Below are positions 27,691 to 36,400 of a stretch of 64,000 nt of DNA, piece after piece (positions within the stretch are counted from its first letter, which is position 1; each line of letters begins with the position of its first letter). The notes beneath the pieces were generated by a model. The model worked only from the letters and a program-made list of their open reading frames with translations. It searched no databases and was not told the DNA's origin. Both the position numbers and the translations under genes were made by a program. This DNA is from Rhizobium jaguaris (GTDB lineage: Bacteria; Pseudomonadota; Alphaproteobacteria; Rhizobiales; Rhizobiaceae): the NCBI RefSeq assembly GCF_003627755.1, contig NZ_CP032694.1:4274501-4338500 (forward strand). The letters are read 5' to 3'.

Positions 27691-28706
27691 CCAAACCGAT
27701 CCTGATCTGGGGCGCTGGCGCGATCGGCGGCACTCTCGGCGCGTCCTTCATCCGCGCGGGGCATGAGGTGATCTTCGTCGACAGCGCCGCCGACCATGTC
27801 GCGGCCATCAACGCCAAAGGCTTGCAGATAGACGGTCCGATCTACCAGGACACCGTCAAGGCCAAGGCCTATCTGCCGGAAGAGCTGGAAGGCACGTTCG
27901 ACCGCATCTTCCTCTGCGTCAAGGCGCATCATACCGCGGCTGCCGCCACCGCGCTCAAGCCGCATATCGCGGCCGACGGCTATGTCGTCTCGGCCCAGAA
28001 TGGCCTGAACGAGAACGTCATCGCGGACATCATCGGCAAGGAGCATGTCATCGGCTGCTTCGTCAATTTCGGCGCGGACTATCTCGAACCGGGCGTGGTG
28101 CACTATAGCGGCTATGGTGCCGTCGTCGTCGGCGAGCTCGACGGAAAACGCACGCCGCGCATCGAGACGATCCATGCGCTGATGCTGCAGTTCGAGCCAA
28201 AGGCTGTTTTGACCGACAATATATGGGGCTATCTCTGGGGCAAGCTGATCTATGGCGCGCTGTTGTTCGGCACGGCGCTTACCAACGACAGCATTGCCGA
28301 CGTGCTCGCCAACCCAGCCTATCGGCCGGTGCTGACGCAGCTTGCGCACGAAATCGGAAAGGTGGCGGAAGCGCAGAATATCGTGACCGAAGCCTTTAAC
28401 GGTTTCGATCCGGCAGCCTTCGCCCCTTCCGCTCCGGCGGCGGAAACGGCGCGTTCCTTCGATGAGATGGTGGTGCATAACCGCAAGTCGGCGAAATCGC
28501 ATTCCGGCATCTGGCGTGATTTGGCCGTCCGCAAGCGCAAGACGGAAGTCGATGCGCAGGTCTTGCCGGTGGTCGAAATCGGCAGGTCGCTCGGCGTTCC
28601 GACGCCTCTGGCGGCCAAGGTCGTCACCATGATCCACGAAATCGAGGACGGCAAACGGCCGCTCGATCTCGCCAATCTCGATGATCTCGCGAGGGCAGCG
28701 GCATGA
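27687..28706 (+). CDS. Ketopantoate reductase-like (PanE/ApbA family) dehydrogenase
   Basis: 339 residues with an N-terminal NAD(P)-binding Rossmann fold (ILIWGAGAIGGTLGASFIRA) and an all-helical C-terminal domain (NIWGYLWGKLIYGALLFGTA). Family members reduce 2-keto acids. A biosynthetic role in pantothenate is unlikely in this catabolic setting; a 2-keto or 2-hydroxy acid intermediate is more plausible. The start at 27687 is fixed by GGAG upstream and the ATGA overlap. Confidence 0.88.
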   Translation: MTKPILIWGAGAIGGTLGASFIRAGHEVIFVDSAADHVAAINAKGLQIDGPIYQDTVKAKAYLPEELEGTFDRIFLCVKAHHTAAAATALKPHIAADGYVVSAQNGLNENVIADIIGKEHVIGCFVNFGADYLEPGVVHYSGYGAVVVGELDGKRTPRIETIHALMLQFEPKAVLTDNIWGYLWGKLIYGALLFGTALTNDSIADVLANPAYRPVLTQLAHEIGKVAEAQNIVTEAFNGFDPAAFAPSAPAAETARSFDEMVVHNRKSAKSHSGIWRDLAVRKRKTEVDAQVLPVVEIGRSLGVPTPLAAKVVTMIHEIEDGKRPLDLANLDDLARAAA

Positions 28707-29461
28707 ACATCACCTTCGACGGCAAGACCATCATCGTTACCGGTGCCGCCCACGGGTTCGGCCGCGCCATTGCACAAGGCTTCGCCGCCCGCGGCGCAAC
28801 GGTCCATATCTGTGACGTCAATGAAGCAGGCCTTCAGGAGACGCTGAAGCTCTGCGGCAGCAAGACCACGGCGCACATCCTCGATGTCGGCAATCGCACG
28901 GCTGTTCAAGAAACCGTCGCCAAGATCGCGGCCGCCTCCGATACGATCGACGTGCTCGTCAACAATGCCGGCGGCGTGCGCGGCCAGGTCGGTCGCCCCT
29001 TAGAGGAAATATCGGAAAGCGACTGGCAGACCATCTTCGATGTCAATCTCTCCGGTGCCTTCTTCATGTCCCAGGCGGTCGCGCCGACCATGAAGGCCCA
29101 GAAATCCGGCCGCATCATCAATATTTCCAGCGGCGCCGGCCTCGGCATTTCGCTGACCGGCATCCAGGCCTATGCCAGCGCCAAGGCCGGCCAGATCGGT
29201 CTGACGCGGCAGCTCGCCCATGAGCTCGGCCCCTGGAACATCACCGTCAACAACGTCGCTCCCGGCTTCGTCCGTTCCAACCCGACGACGGAACGGCAAT
29301 GGGATGCGATGGGCGAGGAGGGCCAGGCGAAACTTCTCCAGAACATTGCCCTGAAGCGGCTCGGCAAGCCCGAGGATATCGCCGCCATGGTGATGTTCTT
29401 TGCGTCCGACTTCGCCGGCTGGGTCTCCGGTCAGATAATCAGCGTGGATGGCGGCAAATGA
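28703..29461 (+). CDS. Short-chain dehydrogenase/reductase (SDR)
   Basis: 252-residue classical SDR. Cofactor motif TGAAHGFGRA, NNAG in VLVNNAGGVRG, catalytic serine in NISSGAG and Y-x3-K in AYASAKAG, and the end FFASDFAGWVSGQIISVDGGK. It acts on an alcohol/ketone intermediate of unknown identity. Both ends overlap neighbours by ATGA. Confidence 0.94.
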   Translation: MNITFDGKTIIVTGAAHGFGRAIAQGFAARGATVHICDVNEAGLQETLKLCGSKTTAHILDVGNRTAVQETVAKIAAASDTIDVLVNNAGGVRGQVGRPLEEISESDWQTIFDVNLSGAFFMSQAVAPTMKAQKSGRIINISSGAGLGISLTGIQAYASAKAGQIGLTRQLAHELGPWNITVNNVAPGFVRSNPTTERQWDAMGEEGQAKLLQNIALKRLGKPEDIAAMVMFFASDFAGWVSGQIISVDGGK

Positions 29462-30834
29462 GCGGCGTCGAAACCTATCTCGATGAGCATTTCGGCGCGG
29501 CGCTGGAAGACCTCAAGGCCTTCTGCCGCATTCCGAGCGTCAGCACCGATCCGGCCCATGCTGACGGCATCACCAAGGCGGCGGCGTTCGTCGCCGAGCG
29601 ATTGGCGCGGGCAGGTTTCACCAATGTCGAACAGCTCGCAACCGGCGGCCATCCCGCCGTCTTCGGCGAGATCATCACCGATCCCAAGCTGCCGACCTTT
29701 CTCGTCTACGGCCATTACGACGTGCAGCCGCCGGACCCGTTCGACAAATGGAAGACGCCCCCGTTCGAGCCGGACGAACGCGACGGCCGGCTTTACGCCC
29801 GCGGCGTCTCCGACGACAAGGGACCGCTATTGATCCCGATCCTGGTGGCAGAAGCCTATGTGCGTGCTGAAGGCCGCCTGCCGGTCAATCTCAAGGTGCT
29901 GATCGAAGGCGAGGAGGAATCCGGCAGCCCGCATTTCGAGGGCACGCTGCAGACCTACCGCGACCGCCTCGGCTGCGATCTGGTCATATCGGCCGACGGC
30001 GCGATGTGGCGTCCGGACCGGCCGTCGATGACGGTCGCAAGCCGCGGCCTTGTTGCTTTCGAAGTGACGGTGACCGGCGCCTCCAAGGATCTGCATTCCG
30101 GCCGCCATGGCGGCAGCGCGCCCAATCCGATCAGCGCGCTCTCCAAGCTCATCGCGTCGCTGCATGGCGAGGACGGCCGCGTTGCGATCGAAGGCTATCT
30201 CGATGGCACCAGCCCGCCGGATGCCCGCATCATTGCGGCGATCGAAGCGGCAGACTTCGATGCCAACGCCTATTACCGCGAGATCGGCTCGCCGAAGCCG
30301 GACCCGATCGAGACCGGCCGGGAACTGCTGATCCGGCAATGGCTGGAGCCGACGCTGGAGTTCAACGGCATCTCCGGTGGCTATCAGGGCAAGGGCACCA
30401 AGACGGTCATCCCGACGACGGCGAGCGTCAAGATCACCTGCCGTCTGATCGTTGGCCAGAAGCCCGATCATGTCGTCGATGTGGTGACCCGGCATCTGGA
30501 GGCCCGGCTGCCGGCCGGCTTCGCGCTCGACGTCCATCGCCATGGACCTGGCAGCGAAGCCTTTTTCATCGATCCCGACCTGCCGGCGCTGAAGGTGGCG
30601 GAAGAAGTGCTCGGCGAATTGCTCGGCCAGCCGCCGTTGCGGGTCGCAATGGGCGCGACGATCCCGATCGGCGCTTCCTTCCGCAAACATCTCGGCACGG
30701 AGGCGTTCTTCTTCTCTTTCTCGACGTCGGACGAAGACTATCACGCCCCGAACGAGTTCTTCCGCCTCGCCAACTTCCGCCTCGGCTTGACTGCCTGGGC
30801 AAAGCTGCTGCGGCGATTGGCGGAGGCAATGTAA
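29458..30834 (+). CDS. M20-family metallopeptidase (dipeptidase-like)
   Basis: 458 residues. Metal-binding motifs: FLVYGHYDVQPPDPFDKW (His, then Asp), RGVSDDKGPLL, and LIEGEEESGSPHF with the catalytic Glu pair. A lid/dimerisation domain follows (about residues 200-350; DLHSGRHGGSAPNP). Close in layout to the carnosinase/dipeptidase branch. The start at 29458 overlaps the SDR stop (ATGA); a longer reading frame to 29299 would lie inside the SDR gene. It ends ten bases before the convergent LacI gene. Confidence 0.93.
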   Translation: MSGVETYLDEHFGAALEDLKAFCRIPSVSTDPAHADGITKAAAFVAERLARAGFTNVEQLATGGHPAVFGEIITDPKLPTFLVYGHYDVQPPDPFDKWKTPPFEPDERDGRLYARGVSDDKGPLLIPILVAEAYVRAEGRLPVNLKVLIEGEEESGSPHFEGTLQTYRDRLGCDLVISADGAMWRPDRPSMTVASRGLVAFEVTVTGASKDLHSGRHGGSAPNPISALSKLIASLHGEDGRVAIEGYLDGTSPPDARIIAAIEAADFDANAYYREIGSPKPDPIETGRELLIRQWLEPTLEFNGISGGYQGKGTKTVIPTTASVKITCRLIVGQKPDHVVDVVTRHLEARLPAGFALDVHRHGPGSEAFFIDPDLPALKVAEEVLGELLGQPPLRVAMGATIPIGASFRKHLGTEAFFFSFSTSDEDYHAPNEFFRLANFRLGLTAWAKLLRRLAEAM

Positions 30835-30843
30835 CGCAGCGCC

Positions 30844-31839
30844 CTACTCCGCCCTGCGTGGCCCGGCGGAGCGGCGCTCGATGATGCGGGACGCGATCTG
30901 CACGCGTCTCGCCGGCCCTTCGGGCAGTTTCGGCGTACGGATACGCTCCAATAACAATTGCAGGCCGACGACGCCGATCTCCTGCCCTTCCACACGTACC
31001 GTCGTCAGTTGCGGCGATATCTGCGTCGCAGGCGAAAAATCGCCGAAACCGATGACGGAAATCTCGTCGGGAATCCGATAGCCGAGGCCAAGCAGCTCCG
31101 ACACGACGGTCAGCGCCAGCCCGTCATGGGCACAGAAGAAAGCGGTCGGATGTATTCCCTCCGTCTTCAGCGCCTTGAAGGCACCGACAAAACCGCCCTG
31201 CTCCTCGAACTCCATCACATGCAGCGTCACGTCATCCCGCTTTTCCATGATTTCGCGAGCGCCGTAGAACCGCTCCATCCGACCGCGATAGCCGGGCGTG
31301 CCGTAGACATAGGCGATGGTTCGGTGCCCAAGCTCGATGAGGTAGCGGGCGACCGCCTGTCCGGCTTCATGATCGGTGCCGGTCACCTGATCGGCCTGCT
31401 CCAGCGCATCCACCCAGCCGAGCCTGACGACCGGAATACCGGACGCATTCGCCGCCTCGATCGAGGCGCGTTCATGCGCGCCGACGAGCAGCAGCCCGCC
31501 ACTCATACGCGCCAGCTCCGCCACTTGCGCCGGATCGTGCGTCCAGCGAATGCGGATCGGCAGGTCCAGCCTATGAGCCTCGCGCTGCACGCCATTCTGC
31601 AATTGCATGTGCAGCTCGCTGTTGATGACATCGAGATCATGGAAGATCAGAGAAATCTCCTGCCGATCGGGCTGTGACAGAGGTTTGATATAACCTAACC
31701 GCCGCGCCGTCTGTTTGATGCGTTCGCGCGTTTCCTCGCTGACGCCGCTCTTGCCGGCCAGCGAGCGCGAGACGGCGTATTTCGACAGCCCGACCTCATT
31801 GGCGATCCGCTGCAGCGTAATTCGGTCCTTGATTGCCAT
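30844..31839 (-). CDS. LacI-family transcriptional regulator
   Basis: 331 residues. N-terminal LacI helix-turn-helix (ITLQRIANEVGLSKYAVSRS, then KSGVSEETRERIKQTARRLGY) and a periplasmic-binding-type sensor domain (LGHRTIAYVYGTPGYRGRME, then FFCAHDGLALTVVSELLGLG and ISVIGFGDF). ATG at 31839 is preceded by GGGTGGGGAA; longer starts up to 31926 are open but would place the domain internally. Divergent from the glycoside-hydrolase/importer operon, which it most likely represses until a sugar binds. Confidence 0.93.
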   Translation of the reverse strand: MAIKDRITLQRIANEVGLSKYAVSRSLAGKSGVSEETRERIKQTARRLGYIKPLSQPDRQEISLIFHDLDVINSELHMQLQNGVQREAHRLDLPIRIRWTHDPAQVAELARMSGGLLLVGAHERASIEAANASGIPVVRLGWVDALEQADQVTGTDHEAGQAVARYLIELGHRTIAYVYGTPGYRGRMERFYGAREIMEKRDDVTLHVMEFEEQGGFVGAFKALKTEGIHPTAFFCAHDGLALTVVSELLGLGYRIPDEISVIGFGDFSPATQISPQLTTVRVEGQEIGVVGLQLLLERIRTPKLPEGPARRVQIASRIIERRSAGPRRAE

Positions 31840-31874
31840 TTCCCCACCCTTTCGCGGGATTTTCCATGTCGAAT

Positions 31875-31894
31875 CCGATACGATATAAAATCGG
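31875..31894. promoter_or_regulatory. Candidate LacI-family operator
   Basis: A 20-bp dyad, CCGAT, 3 bases, ATAT, 3 bases, ATCGG, located 36 bases upstream of the LacI-type gene in the 262-bp divergent interval. LacI-family operators are ~20-bp dyads with a central CG; this one lacks that, so the match is partial. Confidence 0.4.
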
Positions 31895-32038
31895 CTTCTC
31901 GTGCAACATAACGCTTTACCTAACAACAGCTAAAATATACTTCTTTGGTATCCAACCCGATAGGTAAAAAATAACGAAAACGGGATTGGCTCTCTGCTGC
32001 GCTACGCGTTCTACGGGCGCGCAAAGCATGAAAAGGAG

Positions 32039-32084
32039 GCGCATAAGCCTTTCCGAAAATCCGACGATTTTCGGGGTTATGCGC
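32039..32084. repeat. 46-bp hairpin immediately upstream of the binding-protein SD
   Basis: Outer 8-bp stem GCGCATAA/TTATGCGC and inner 9-bp stem CCGAAAATC/GATTTTCGG around the tetraloop CGAC, with unequal side loops (GCCTTT versus GG). All 17 pairs are Watson-Crick. It sits directly before GAGGAGGAG, so in the mRNA it would be a leader hairpin touching the ribosome site. It resembles known rhizobial palindromes by its CCGAAAA/TTTTCGG core. Confidence 0.75.
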
Positions 32085-32101
32085 GAGGAGGAGACACATT
32101 G

Positions 32102-34024
32102 ATGAAGATGAGACGTCGGGCCTTTTTGGCCGGGACCTCGGCCGTCCTCATTTTGCCGGCCCTGCCTACATTCGCCGCTGACTATCAGGAAGCGGATGCT
32201 CTGAAACAGAAAGTCGCGAGCGGCGCGCTGCCGCTCTTGAAAGATCGCCTTCCCGAAAATCCCCTTGTTATCAAGCCGGTCGAAGCGGTCGGCAAATATG
32301 GCGGCGACTGGAACATGGCGCTGGTCGGCGGCGGCTCGCTGTCGATGCTGTTCCGCTATCAGGCCTATGAGCCGCTGTTGCGCTACACGCCGGATTGGTC
32401 GGGCGTAACACCGAATGTTGCGGAATTCTTCCAGGGCGATGCCGATTCCAAGGTTTACACCATCCGCCTGCGCAAGGGCATGAAATGGTCCGATGGCCAG
32501 CCCTATACCACTGCCGACATCAAATTCTGGTACGACACGGTGCTGACGGACAATCGCGTCGCCTTCGTCGGCCAGGCGCATTGGAAATCCGGCGGCAAGC
32601 CCGCCAAGCTCGAGATCGTCGACGAGCAGACCTTCAAGGTCATCTTCGACAAGCCGAACGGCCTCTTCCCGCTGCAGGTCGCCTGGGCAAACAACGATCA
32701 GACGACGCGCTGCCCGAAACACTATCTGGAACAGTTTCATATCGACTACAATCCCAAGGCCAACGAGCTTGCCAAGCAGCGCGGCTTCGAAAGCTGGATC
32801 GCCTCCTTCCAGAGCGCCGCAGGCTTCCAGGACGACAATTCCTTCTTCCTGAATTCCTCGAAGAAGCCCTGCCTGAACGCCTGGATGTTCACCATTGCGC
32901 CGGGCGAAAACACCGAGCGGGCCGTGGCCGAACGCAATCCCTATTATTGGAAGGTCGATACGGCGGGCAATCAACTGCCCTATCTCGACCGCATCGTCTA
33001 TCAGATGGTCGCAGATCCGCAGGTGCTTCTGTTGAAGATCATGCAGGGCGAGATCGATCTGATGGATCAATATATCGCCACGCCCAACAACAAGTCCGTG
33101 CTCTACGATGCGCGCGAACAGGGTGGCTACGATTTCTACACGCTGACCTCCACTGAAGCCAACGTGATGAACTTCATCCTCAACCTCAATCACAGTGACG
33201 AGACCAAACGGGCGCTCTTCCAGAACCGCGGTTTCCGTGCAGCGCTCTCGACCGCGATCGATCGCCAGACGCTGATCGATGCCGTCCTCGTCGGCCAGGG
33301 CGCGCCCGCGCAGCCTTCGATCAAGAAGGAAGATCCGCTCTATAACGAGCAACTGGCGACGCAGTTCACCGCCTATGATGTCGACATGGCCAACGCCATG
33401 CTCGACAAGATCGTGCCGAAGAAGGACGACCAGAATTTCCGCCTTGACGATAAGGGCCGACGCCTGACCATCGTCTTCGAGCTGGATCAGGCGCGTGCCG
33501 TCTTCCTCGATCTCTTCCAGTTGATTATCCCGATGTTCCAGGCCGTCGGCATCGACGCGCAGATGCGGACCATGGATCGCTCGCTCTGGGAAACCCGTGT
33601 GCGCCAGGGCCGCGATTTCGACGCCACCGCCCATCAATTCGGCGCCAACGGCGGCATCGCCGCCATGCTCGACCCGCGCTACTACGTCCCGACGGACAGC
33701 AACGCCATGTACGCACCGGGCTGGCAGCTCTGGTACCTCGACCGCGGCAATGCCAATGCGGTCGAGCCGCCGGAGGCGACCAAGAAGCAATACGAGCTCT
33801 ACGACAAATTGAAGTCGACCTCCGACGCCGCCGGCCAGAACGCGATCATGAAAGACATCCTGCAGTCGGCCGCCGACGCCTTCTACGTCTTCGGCATATC
33901 GCTGCCGCCTGACGGATACGGCATCGTCAAGAACAACATGAAGAACGTCACCAAGACCATGCCGAATTCCTTCGGCTGGCCAACGCCTGCTCCGACCATG
34001 CCGGAGCAATATTTCAAGGCCTGA
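32102..34024 (+). CDS. Peptide-type ABC transporter solute-binding protein (family 5) with Tat-like signal
   Basis: 640-residue binding protein, longer than ordinary DppA (~530) and like the family-5 proteins that bind oligosaccharides. The N-terminus MKMRRRAFLAGTSAVLIL carries an RRxFL twin-arginine motif followed by a hydrophobic stretch and an Ala-rich cut site. Core blocks are YTIRLRKGMKWSDGQPYTTA and FRAALSTAIDRQTLI. ATG at 32102 is preceded by GGAGGAG; a TTG at 32099 is possible. First gene of the operon with glycoside hydrolases, so its ligand is probably a plant- or polysaccharide-derived oligosaccharide. Confidence 0.92.
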   Translation: MKMRRRAFLAGTSAVLILPALPTFAADYQEADALKQKVASGALPLLKDRLPENPLVIKPVEAVGKYGGDWNMALVGGGSLSMLFRYQAYEPLLRYTPDWSGVTPNVAEFFQGDADSKVYTIRLRKGMKWSDGQPYTTADIKFWYDTVLTDNRVAFVGQAHWKSGGKPAKLEIVDEQTFKVIFDKPNGLFPLQVAWANNDQTTRCPKHYLEQFHIDYNPKANELAKQRGFESWIASFQSAAGFQDDNSFFLNSSKKPCLNAWMFTIAPGENTERAVAERNPYYWKVDTAGNQLPYLDRIVYQMVADPQVLLLKIMQGEIDLMDQYIATPNNKSVLYDAREQGGYDFYTLTSTEANVMNFILNLNHSDETKRALFQNRGFRAALSTAIDRQTLIDAVLVGQGAPAQPSIKKEDPLYNEQLATQFTAYDVDMANAMLDKIVPKKDDQNFRLDDKGRRLTIVFELDQARAVFLDLFQLIIPMFQAVGIDAQMRTMDRSLWETRVRQGRDFDATAHQFGANGGIAAMLDPRYYVPTDSNAMYAPGWQLWYLDRGNANAVEPPEATKKQYELYDKLKSTSDAAGQNAIMKDILQSAADAFYVFGISLPPDGYGIVKNNMKNVTKTMPNSFGWPTPAPTMPEQYFKA

Positions 34025-34053
34025 TTTCGTTCAGGTCCCTCCCAGCAGTCGAA

Positions 34054-34076
34054 GCGCCGGTCCTCGTGGCCGGCGC
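34054..34076 (+). terminator. GC-rich hairpin after the binding-protein gene
   Basis: GCGCCGG and CCGGCGC pair around a nine-base loop, 30 bases after the stop. A short TTTT lies 10 bases further. Such structures often protect the abundant binding-protein mRNA or partly end transcription before the other transporter genes. Confidence 0.45.
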
Positions 34077-34090
34077 GGCGGCTCCCTTTT

Positions 34091-34110
34091 GCCTAGAGCA
34101 AGCTCTAGGC
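34091..34110. repeat. Short palindrome next to the 45-bp repeat
   Basis: GCCTAGAGC and GCTCTAGGC form a 9-bp perfect inverted repeat with a two-base centre, ten bases before the 45-bp repeat. The pairing of a 45-bp element with a second palindrome also occurs at 4973/5032, although the second palindrome is different. Confidence 0.7.
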
Positions 34111-34120
34111 GTTTGATGTC

Positions 34121-34165
34121 GCATGATCTTGTCCGAAAACCGTTTCACACTTTTCGGGATCATGC
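34121..34165. repeat. 45-bp rhizobial palindromic repeat, copy 3 (inverted relative to copies 1 and 2)
   Basis: Outer stem GCATGATC/GATCATGC, inner stem CCGAAAA/TTTTCGG, 11-base loop, one-sided spacer TTGT (ACAA on the other strand). Read on the minus strand it has exactly the order and lengths of the copies at 4973 and 14821. Confidence 0.85.
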
Positions 34166-34186
34166 CTAGCGAACTGGATAAAACCG

Positions 34187-36295
34187 ATGCTCGACGCCAG
34201 GAAACAGAATACCGATACGCTGAGAACGACGGACTGGTTCAAGACCGCGACCCGCTGGACGCAGTTGACGCTTGCCGAGGACGATCCGGAAAAATTCGAT
34301 CCCGCCTTCTGGGTCGACGTCTTCAAGCGCACAAAATCCAACGCGGTCTGCCTTAGCGCAGGCGGTTATATAGCCTACTATCCAAGCGACGTGCCCTATC
34401 ACTACGTGAGTAAGTTTCTCGGCGATCGCGACGTCTTTGGGGCGTTGGTCGATGCTGCCCGCAAGCTCGACATGCACGTCATGGCCCGCGTCGATCCGCA
34501 TGCGATCCATAACGATGCGGCCAAGGCGCATCCGGAATGGGTGATGATCGACGCCGACGGCAAGCCGCGCCGCCACTGGGCCTATCCGGATGTCTGGGTT
34601 ACCAACGCCTATGGCGACTACAACACCGTCTTCATGCCCGAGGTGGTGAAGGAAATCGTCCGCAAATACGATATAGACGCCGTCTTCGCCAACCGGTGGC
34701 AGGGCCATGGCGTCGACTATAGCGAAGACAGTGCCCGCCGCTTCAAGGACATGTTCGGCCATGCCCTGCCGCACAGTGCCGACGCCGAGGATCCGGCCTG
34801 GCAGGCCTGGCTGCAATGGCGCCGCCGGGTGCTGACCGACATGATCGCCCAATGGGACGATGCGGTGAAGGCGATCCGTCCGCATGCGAGCTTCATTCCC
34901 AACATGGGCGGCGCCTCGCTGATGGAGTTCGATCTTTCGGTCATATCGAAGCACTGCCCCTTCCTCGTCGTCGACCACCAAGGACGCCGCGGGGTGGAGC
35001 TCGGCTGGTCGGCGGGGCGTAACGGCAAACGCATCCGCGCCACCTTCCCCGATCGCCCGGTCGTGCTGATCACCTCGATTGGACCTGAGGAGGAGTATCG
35101 CTGGAAGGATGCCGTCACCTCCGGCGAGGAGATGCAGCTCTGGATCAATGACGGCACGGCGCACGGCCTTTATGCTTGGTTCACCAAGTTCAACGGCGTC
35201 GTGCCCGACGAGCGTTGGGTCGAGCCGGTAGCCGATGCCTTCGCCCTGCAGGCCGCCGTCGAGCCGGTCATCGAAAGCATGCATCCTACCGCCGAAATCG
35301 CCATCATAGACCCATCGACTACCCTGCGTCACTGGGCGCCTGAGGAACGGTCGAAGGCGGAGAAACACGATCTCGGCTTCTATCACGCCCTGGTCGAGGC
35401 CAGGCTGCCATTCGAGCTTCTCTCCGATCAGGTGCTGACGGCGGAAAGCCTCGATCGCTTCAAGTTGATCATCCTCGCCAATGCCTCCTGTCTCTCGGAT
35501 GCTCAGAACGACGCGATCCGCGCCTATGTCAAAAGCGGCGGCAGCATCATTGCGGCGCATGAAACGTCGCTGCGCGACGAATTCGGCAAGAAGCGAGCGG
35601 ACTTTGGTCTCGCCGACATTTTCGGCGCCAAGCTCGTCGCCGGCCCGCGCGGCATCGTCAAGAACACCTATGTGGCGCTCGCCGGCGAGCATCCGCTCAA
35701 TGCCGGCTATGAAGGCGCCGCCCGCATCATGGGCGGCACGCATCTGATTGCCGTCGAAGCCGCCGACAAGGCCGAAACCCCGTTCCTCTACGTGCCGGAT
35801 TTCCCGGATCTGCCGATGGAGGAGGTCTATCCCCGTGAGGGGCCGCGAGGGGCTGCCGTCATCGCTCGCGAGACCGGTAATGGCGGCCGCTCTGTCTACA
35901 TTCCCTGGAACATCGGCGAGATATTCTGGGAAGTCATGGCCGTCGACCATGCCCGGCTGCTTGCCAATGCCGTGCGCTGGACACTCGGCAGGACGCCGCG
36001 CGTCACCGTGGAAGGCCCCGGGGTCGTCGATCTGGCGCTGCGTGAGAATGCCGAAGGGGTCGCGCTCTCCCTCTTCAACCTCACCAATCCGATGATGATG
36101 AAAGGACCGATCCGCGACAATTTCCCGCTGGCGAGCCAGACGGTTTCGTTCGAAATTCCCGAGGGTAAATCGGTGGCAAAAGCCTGGCTCGTGGTTGCCG
36201 ACCGCGCCGCCGGCTTCAGCATCCGGGATGGCCGGGCAGTGGTGGAGGTGCCTGGCATCGACCGGCTGGAAGTCGTGCATCTGACCTGGAAATGA
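34187..36295 (+). CDS. Putative glycoside hydrolase: TIM barrel plus beta-galactosidase trimerisation-like domain
   Basis: 702 residues, no signal peptide, so cytoplasmic. Residues ~15-330 look like a TIM-barrel hydrolase (FWVDVFKRTKSNAVCLSAGG, DMHVMARVDPHAIH, HPEWVMIDADGKPRRHWAYP, YDIDAVFANRWQGHGVDY), similar to the hypothetical glycoside hydrolase GHL6 group. Residues ~385-590 resemble the class I amidotransferase-like trimerisation domain of GH42 enzymes (FELLSDQVLTAESLDRFKLI, then YVKSGGSIIAAHETS). A beta-rich C-terminus follows. Catalytic residues cannot be assigned from sequence alone. It is the second gene in the LacI-controlled importer operon and presumably cleaves the imported oligosaccharide. 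Confidence 0.75.
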   Translation: MLDARKQNTDTLRTTDWFKTATRWTQLTLAEDDPEKFDPAFWVDVFKRTKSNAVCLSAGGYIAYYPSDVPYHYVSKFLGDRDVFGALVDAARKLDMHVMARVDPHAIHNDAAKAHPEWVMIDADGKPRRHWAYPDVWVTNAYGDYNTVFMPEVVKEIVRKYDIDAVFANRWQGHGVDYSEDSARRFKDMFGHALPHSADAEDPAWQAWLQWRRRVLTDMIAQWDDAVKAIRPHASFIPNMGGASLMEFDLSVISKHCPFLVVDHQGRRGVELGWSAGRNGKRIRATFPDRPVVLITSIGPEEEYRWKDAVTSGEEMQLWINDGTAHGLYAWFTKFNGVVPDERWVEPVADAFALQAAVEPVIESMHPTAEIAIIDPSTTLRHWAPEERSKAEKHDLGFYHALVEARLPFELLSDQVLTAESLDRFKLIILANASCLSDAQNDAIRAYVKSGGSIIAAHETSLRDEFGKKRADFGLADIFGAKLVAGPRGIVKNTYVALAGEHPLNAGYEGAARIMGGTHLIAVEAADKAETPFLYVPDFPDLPMEEVYPREGPRGAAVIARETGNGGRSVYIPWNIGEIFWEVMAVDHARLLANAVRWTLGRTPRVTVEGPGVVDLALRENAEGVALSLFNLTNPMMMKGPIRDNFPLASQTVSFEIPEGKSVAKAWLVVADRAAGFSIRDGRAVVEVPGIDRLEVVHLTWK

Positions 36296-36400
36296 GGTTC
36301 AGTACATAAATTCGAGACTTTGCCTCCGGCCTGAAGGCCGGGGCAAGCAGTGATCCGACGAAGCGCCGGGGAGGGCGCTTTCAACGGGAGGAGCAGGCCG

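Noticed and set aside
31916..34009. 697-codon minus-strand frame opposite the third binding-protein gene
   Set aside because: Shadow frame of a high-GC gene; the plus strand encodes a clear family-5 binding protein with signal peptide and SD.
34166..36280. 704-codon minus-strand frame opposite the glycoside hydrolase
   Set aside because: Composition is typical of antisense GC-rich shadows, and the plus-strand gene has coherent TIM-barrel segments.
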